The notes under the pieces are model-generated. The model ran no database searches. It had not been told where the DNA came from and saw only the letters and a program-made list of their open reading frames with translations. Both the position numbers and the translations under genes were made by a program. From contig CM030941.1 in the NCBI GenBank assembly GCA_018136815.1, positions 300,939 through 364,938 on the forward strand: DNA of 64,000 nt, written 5' to 3'. This DNA comes from Isochrysis galbana (Eukaryota; Haptophyta; Isochrysidales; Isochrysidaceae). Positions 61,014-64,000 of the stretch are shown here, in pieces (the stretch's first letter is position 1; every line of letters begins with the position of its first letter).

Positions 61014-62830
61014 GCAGAGCTCGGCCAGCCCCGTTCGGGCTACGCGACGCCCGACGTCATCTCGCATGGGTCGACTCGATCCCTGCACGTGCTCGGCGGG
61101 TGGTGCATGGCCGCCGATGGCCACGTCAAGCTAGCCGCCTCGGTGCTCCATTTGAAGCTCTGGAAGAGCGGGCAAGCGTCCTACGACCGCGCCTCGTTAT
61201 CGCCGGCCGCCATATCAGCAAACACCAATCAAAAACTTGAGCACGTTAACCATCTAAGCTTCTTTGTTGCCGTATTGCAAAAGAGTGTGTAGTGGTCTCC
61301 AGCAATGGCCGCGCCCGTCCAGCTTGCATTTTTCTAGAAGGTGCGTACTCGAAGCTGAAAGGGCTAGCGGTATCGTGCGTAGGGGTAAACCACCGCGACA
61401 CTGCCAACTCGCTGCGCAAGCGCTTGTGCAGCCCCGCGACATCCCACGCCAGCTCCTGCAGGGTGCTAGCTAGCGCTAGTCAAGCCACCTTCGACTGCGA
61501 TCGCCTTGCCATCGCTATCGTCTCCACCAACAAGCTGAGTGGGCATGGGCGCGATGGCGATGGTTCATATGATACATACGTATATGCTAATGTCATATGA
61601 GGATTTGTCGCTGGCATCCTAGCGCTCGAGCCCATGTTCCCTGGCTAGCTTAGCGCTAGGGCTCTCGGCAAGCGTAGCTCATGTACAGCTCGGCGTACGC
61701 TCGCTAGTCGCTATAAATCGATCTAGGCATCAGCGATCTGCGTATGAAGGGAGAGGGAAAAGAGAATGCGCTCTATGGGTGTCCGTGCTGCGTGCGGCTG
61801 TGGACGGATGAGGCCATGTGTGTAAGGTAATTCTGTACGAACAAAGGGGCTTGGACAAGGGGAAGGGGGGGGGAGCGCGCCCGAGGGTGTGTGGGGGGGG
61901 CAGAGAGCTGCAGGACGGGATGGAGCGGGCATGCCGACAACCACAGGCCCTACCGAGCACTCGCGGGCTCGCGCGGGGCCAGAGCAGCGGGACCGGAGGA
62001 CACTGACATGGGGCACATGTGGCATGGGGCCGGGAGCTGAGAGCCGAGAGAGCGAGCGGCGGAAGCGACGGACTGGGTGCGCGACAAGGAGTCACAAGGA
62101 GGGAAAAGTAGCACACGAGAGAGGAGACACAAAGGGCGGGAACGATCAAGGAAGAAAATATGGTGGAAGCGGGGGCTTTTTTAGGAGCACGGGGGTCATC
62201 GGGGGGCGGAGAGAGTGACACACTACACACTATGGGAACGGACGGGCCGTCGGGAGATCCCGGATCCCGAGAGAGCGGGGGAGGGGGGACCGACGGGACG
62301 TAGAAAGTGGAGAAGGGAGGAGGAGGCGGGGGAAACGGTCTCCCCGCGCCCACAACACGCTCGCGCTACTCGCGACCTATCGATCTAGGAGCTCTAGGCG
62401 TCTAGGCGTCGAAGGTAGTCGACGGGGCGACGCACTTTAGCGCACGCGCAGACGGCCGCTGATTGCGCTCGCGCGGACGCGGGAGCCGCGTACGTGCATT
62501 ACGGCACGCGGCATTTCCTGACGTCGTTAAAAGCCGCTCGTCAAACGCATTTGAAGCCAATCTGTGCTTGACGAGGCGGGGCATCCTATCGCGCTAGCTT
62601 GCTATTGCGCAGCAAGCGGCAGGCGCCGCGTGCTTGCTCAATAAGCGAAATATTATGACAAGTCTTGAAAAAGATTGCGCGGGGGGAAGGCTTATGCACA
62701 AGAGGACGCGGCGGTGGGGGGATGCAAACTTTGAAAAGAGCGCGCGGGCACGCGCGGGGGGGGGGGGGGCGGGGGCGGGGGGGAGGCGCTCATGCAAGAG
62801 GCGAGAGGGGCCAATAGTGGCCGCAAGTAA
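61014..62830. other. No gene supported
   Basis: 1.8 kb between RecQ and the cyclin exons. 61600-61720 has TAGC/GCTAGC-rich sequence; G-runs occur at 61866-61872. 62640-62800 includes a G-run of about 11. No protein-like frame was recognised; 3' cyclin exons may lie in its right part. Confidence 0.35.
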
Positions 62831-63915
62831 TCAAAGCCAAACTGCGAATGAGCCGCACATAAAGTCGACCGACGTCTTGCCAAAGCCGTGTGACAAAGCG
62901 ATGTTGCTGAGCTGCTGTCCAGCGTATATCTTCACGCGAGCAAGGGTGCCAGCTTCCTTTCCAAGGAGGGCGTGCAGCTCAGCTCGATAGGCACAGAAGG
63001 TGTCGGTATCACAGATCATCACGTCCCAGTCCAGAAGTTGCAGCAGCTCCGACTCCATCTCCGCAAGATGCGTGAGGCGGAAGAAAGGAAGCGCTCGTCT
63101 CAGGCCAGTGCCCTAGCGGGCCACCGGAAGACCATGCGTTAGCTAGAGGATAGAGACGGCAAGAGACCCGAGGCGCGTCTCGGGTAAGGCGTGACGCGAT
63201 GCAGTTTGCGGAGGGGTGCACGGGCCCAGGCCCAAGAGGGTGGTGAGGGAGGGATTGGAGAGCGGGACACCTCGCACGACGGGGACTGAACTCAAGCGCT
63301 CACCTAGGCATAGCATAGCTTGGCCGCTACGACAAGCGCTGTCATCACGACTGGTCGTACATTTTTCGTGGACAGAATAAATCCGCGGCGCAACACACGC
63401 TCGCAGATGATGAGCATGGCGACAAGCATCTCATGATTGAGTTGCATGGCGCCCGTGAGAGCAACAAGGAGGCCCGACAACTCAATTTGGGCCACCAAAA
63501 GGGCCGAGCGCCTTCTTCCTTGTCGGGCGAAGGCTCGGGCCCGTGCAATGTCGGCAATGATTGGCGGGGGCAGCCCACACACTCTCTCAGAGAGCTTTGA
63601 CGCGGAAAGAAGAGGGCGTGCCGTGGTCCCGGAGTTCGAATTGGTGAGAAATGTGCAGAGATGGATGGCTAGCACGTGCGAGATGATCAAGATGGAGTTT
63701 GCAGGCGGGCAATCCCACGTGCCATCGGTGGGAGGGTCCGTCGAGAAAGAGAGAGAGAACGCTAGGCATTTGGGGCTGGTGCGGGAAGCTGAGTTGGCCT
63801 GGGAGCGCGAGAGCGTGGCCTGAGGGGCGGTAAGACTGTCAGCACTCGGTGTGCTCCACGGCATCGGGTGGCAGCGTCGGTAACCACGGTAGAAGCCGAG
63901 GATGCTGAGGTGCAT
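62831..63915 (-). CDS. Cyclin-fold protein (exons partly resolved)
   Basis: Two minus-strand segments carry cyclin-box signatures. 63915-~63306 encodes a ~100-residue low-complexity N-terminus, then a helical region with MLVAMLIICERVLRRG and NVRPVVMTALVVAAKLCY. This fits cyclin helices 2-3 (L--LI-LERLL ... N-R---L--L--A-K). ~63057-62831 encodes EMESELLQLLDWDVMI and FCAYRAELHALL, which matches helix 5 (LE---L--LDWDV-V ... F--Y---L). An intron must lie between them, with an uncertain donor (the frame ends in TAG just before GTGAGC). ATG 63915 is the first in frame; 63864 is an alternative. Cyclins activate CDKs; a Pho80/cyclin-Y-like type is possible. The 3' end is not located. Confidence 0.6.
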
Positions 63916-63941
63916 TCCCACGTGGACGAGGACGTCGTCGC

Positions 63942-64000
63942 CCGACTCTCTCTCTTTCTCTCCCTCTCTCTGTCTCCCTCCCTCCCTCCCTCCCTCCCTC
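63942..64000. repeat. CT tract at the window end
   Basis: CTCTCTCTCTTTCTCTCCC turning to (CCCT)n, continuing past the window. On the cyclin sense strand it is a GA tract beginning about 27 nt upstream of ATG 63915. Confidence 0.8.

Noticed and set aside
61730-62353. 207-codon Pro/Ser-rich minus-strand frame
   Set aside because: Low complexity in G/C-run sequence with no motif; the opposite strand is equally open.

Overview
The window looks like nuclear DNA of a GC-rich, intron-bearing unicellular eukaryote, probably an alga of haptophyte type. The evidence is spliced genes for eukaryote-only proteins (AP-4 beta adaptin, WDR53, BLM-type RecQ, pepsin-fold protease, cyclin), Ala/Arg/Pro-rich proteins, mostly GT-AG introns with some GC-AG and very short ones, many simple-sequence tracts, and non-LTR retrotransposons. 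The lineage is an inference; no marker gene fixes it.

Layout. 1-3.3 kb is repeat-rich, with two MITE-like elements and a tRNA-like dispersed repeat. 3.6-5.5 kb holds an aspartyl protease (+, one intron). 6.3-7.7 kb is relic territory: a DNA cytosine methyltransferase-like fragment and the 3' end of a LINE. 8.5-10.9 kb is a divergent pair, WDR53 (-) and a METTL24-like secreted methyltransferase (+), sharing a 273-bp promoter. 14.3-21.0 kb is a large multi-EF-hand gene (-, nine-exon model). 21-24 kb is repeats, with a 16-bp minisatellite between inverted repeat arms. 24.5-25.8 kb is a metacaspase-like protease with duplicated N-terminal modules (-). 27.7-29.0 kb is a 2-oxoglutarate/Fe(II) oxygenase with a 27-nt intron or an in-frame stop. 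29.8-33.4 kb is LINE material. 34.2-39.5 kb encodes a long coiled-coil protein. 41.3-42.1 kb is an alpha/beta hydrolase. 43.4-48.7 kb is the 17-exon AP-4 beta gene (-). 49.9-52.8 kb is two tail-to-tail, internally deleted LINEs. 54.6-61.0 kb is a 13-exon RecQ helicase gene (+). The last 1.2 kb carries the 5' part of a cyclin gene (-).

The host genes are unrelated housekeeping or signalling functions (trafficking, DNA repair, Ca2+ binding, proteolysis, cell cycle) and do not form one pathway. Three patterns run across them: GA/CT tracts directly before start codons, C-rich tracts before splice acceptors, and non-canonical or ultra-short introns.

The least expected structure is the LINE family. 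Six 5' ends start with a small hairpin whose two arms change together between copies, directly before the ATG. Three copies have large internal deletions that keep the reading frame, as if the RNA had been spliced before reinsertion.
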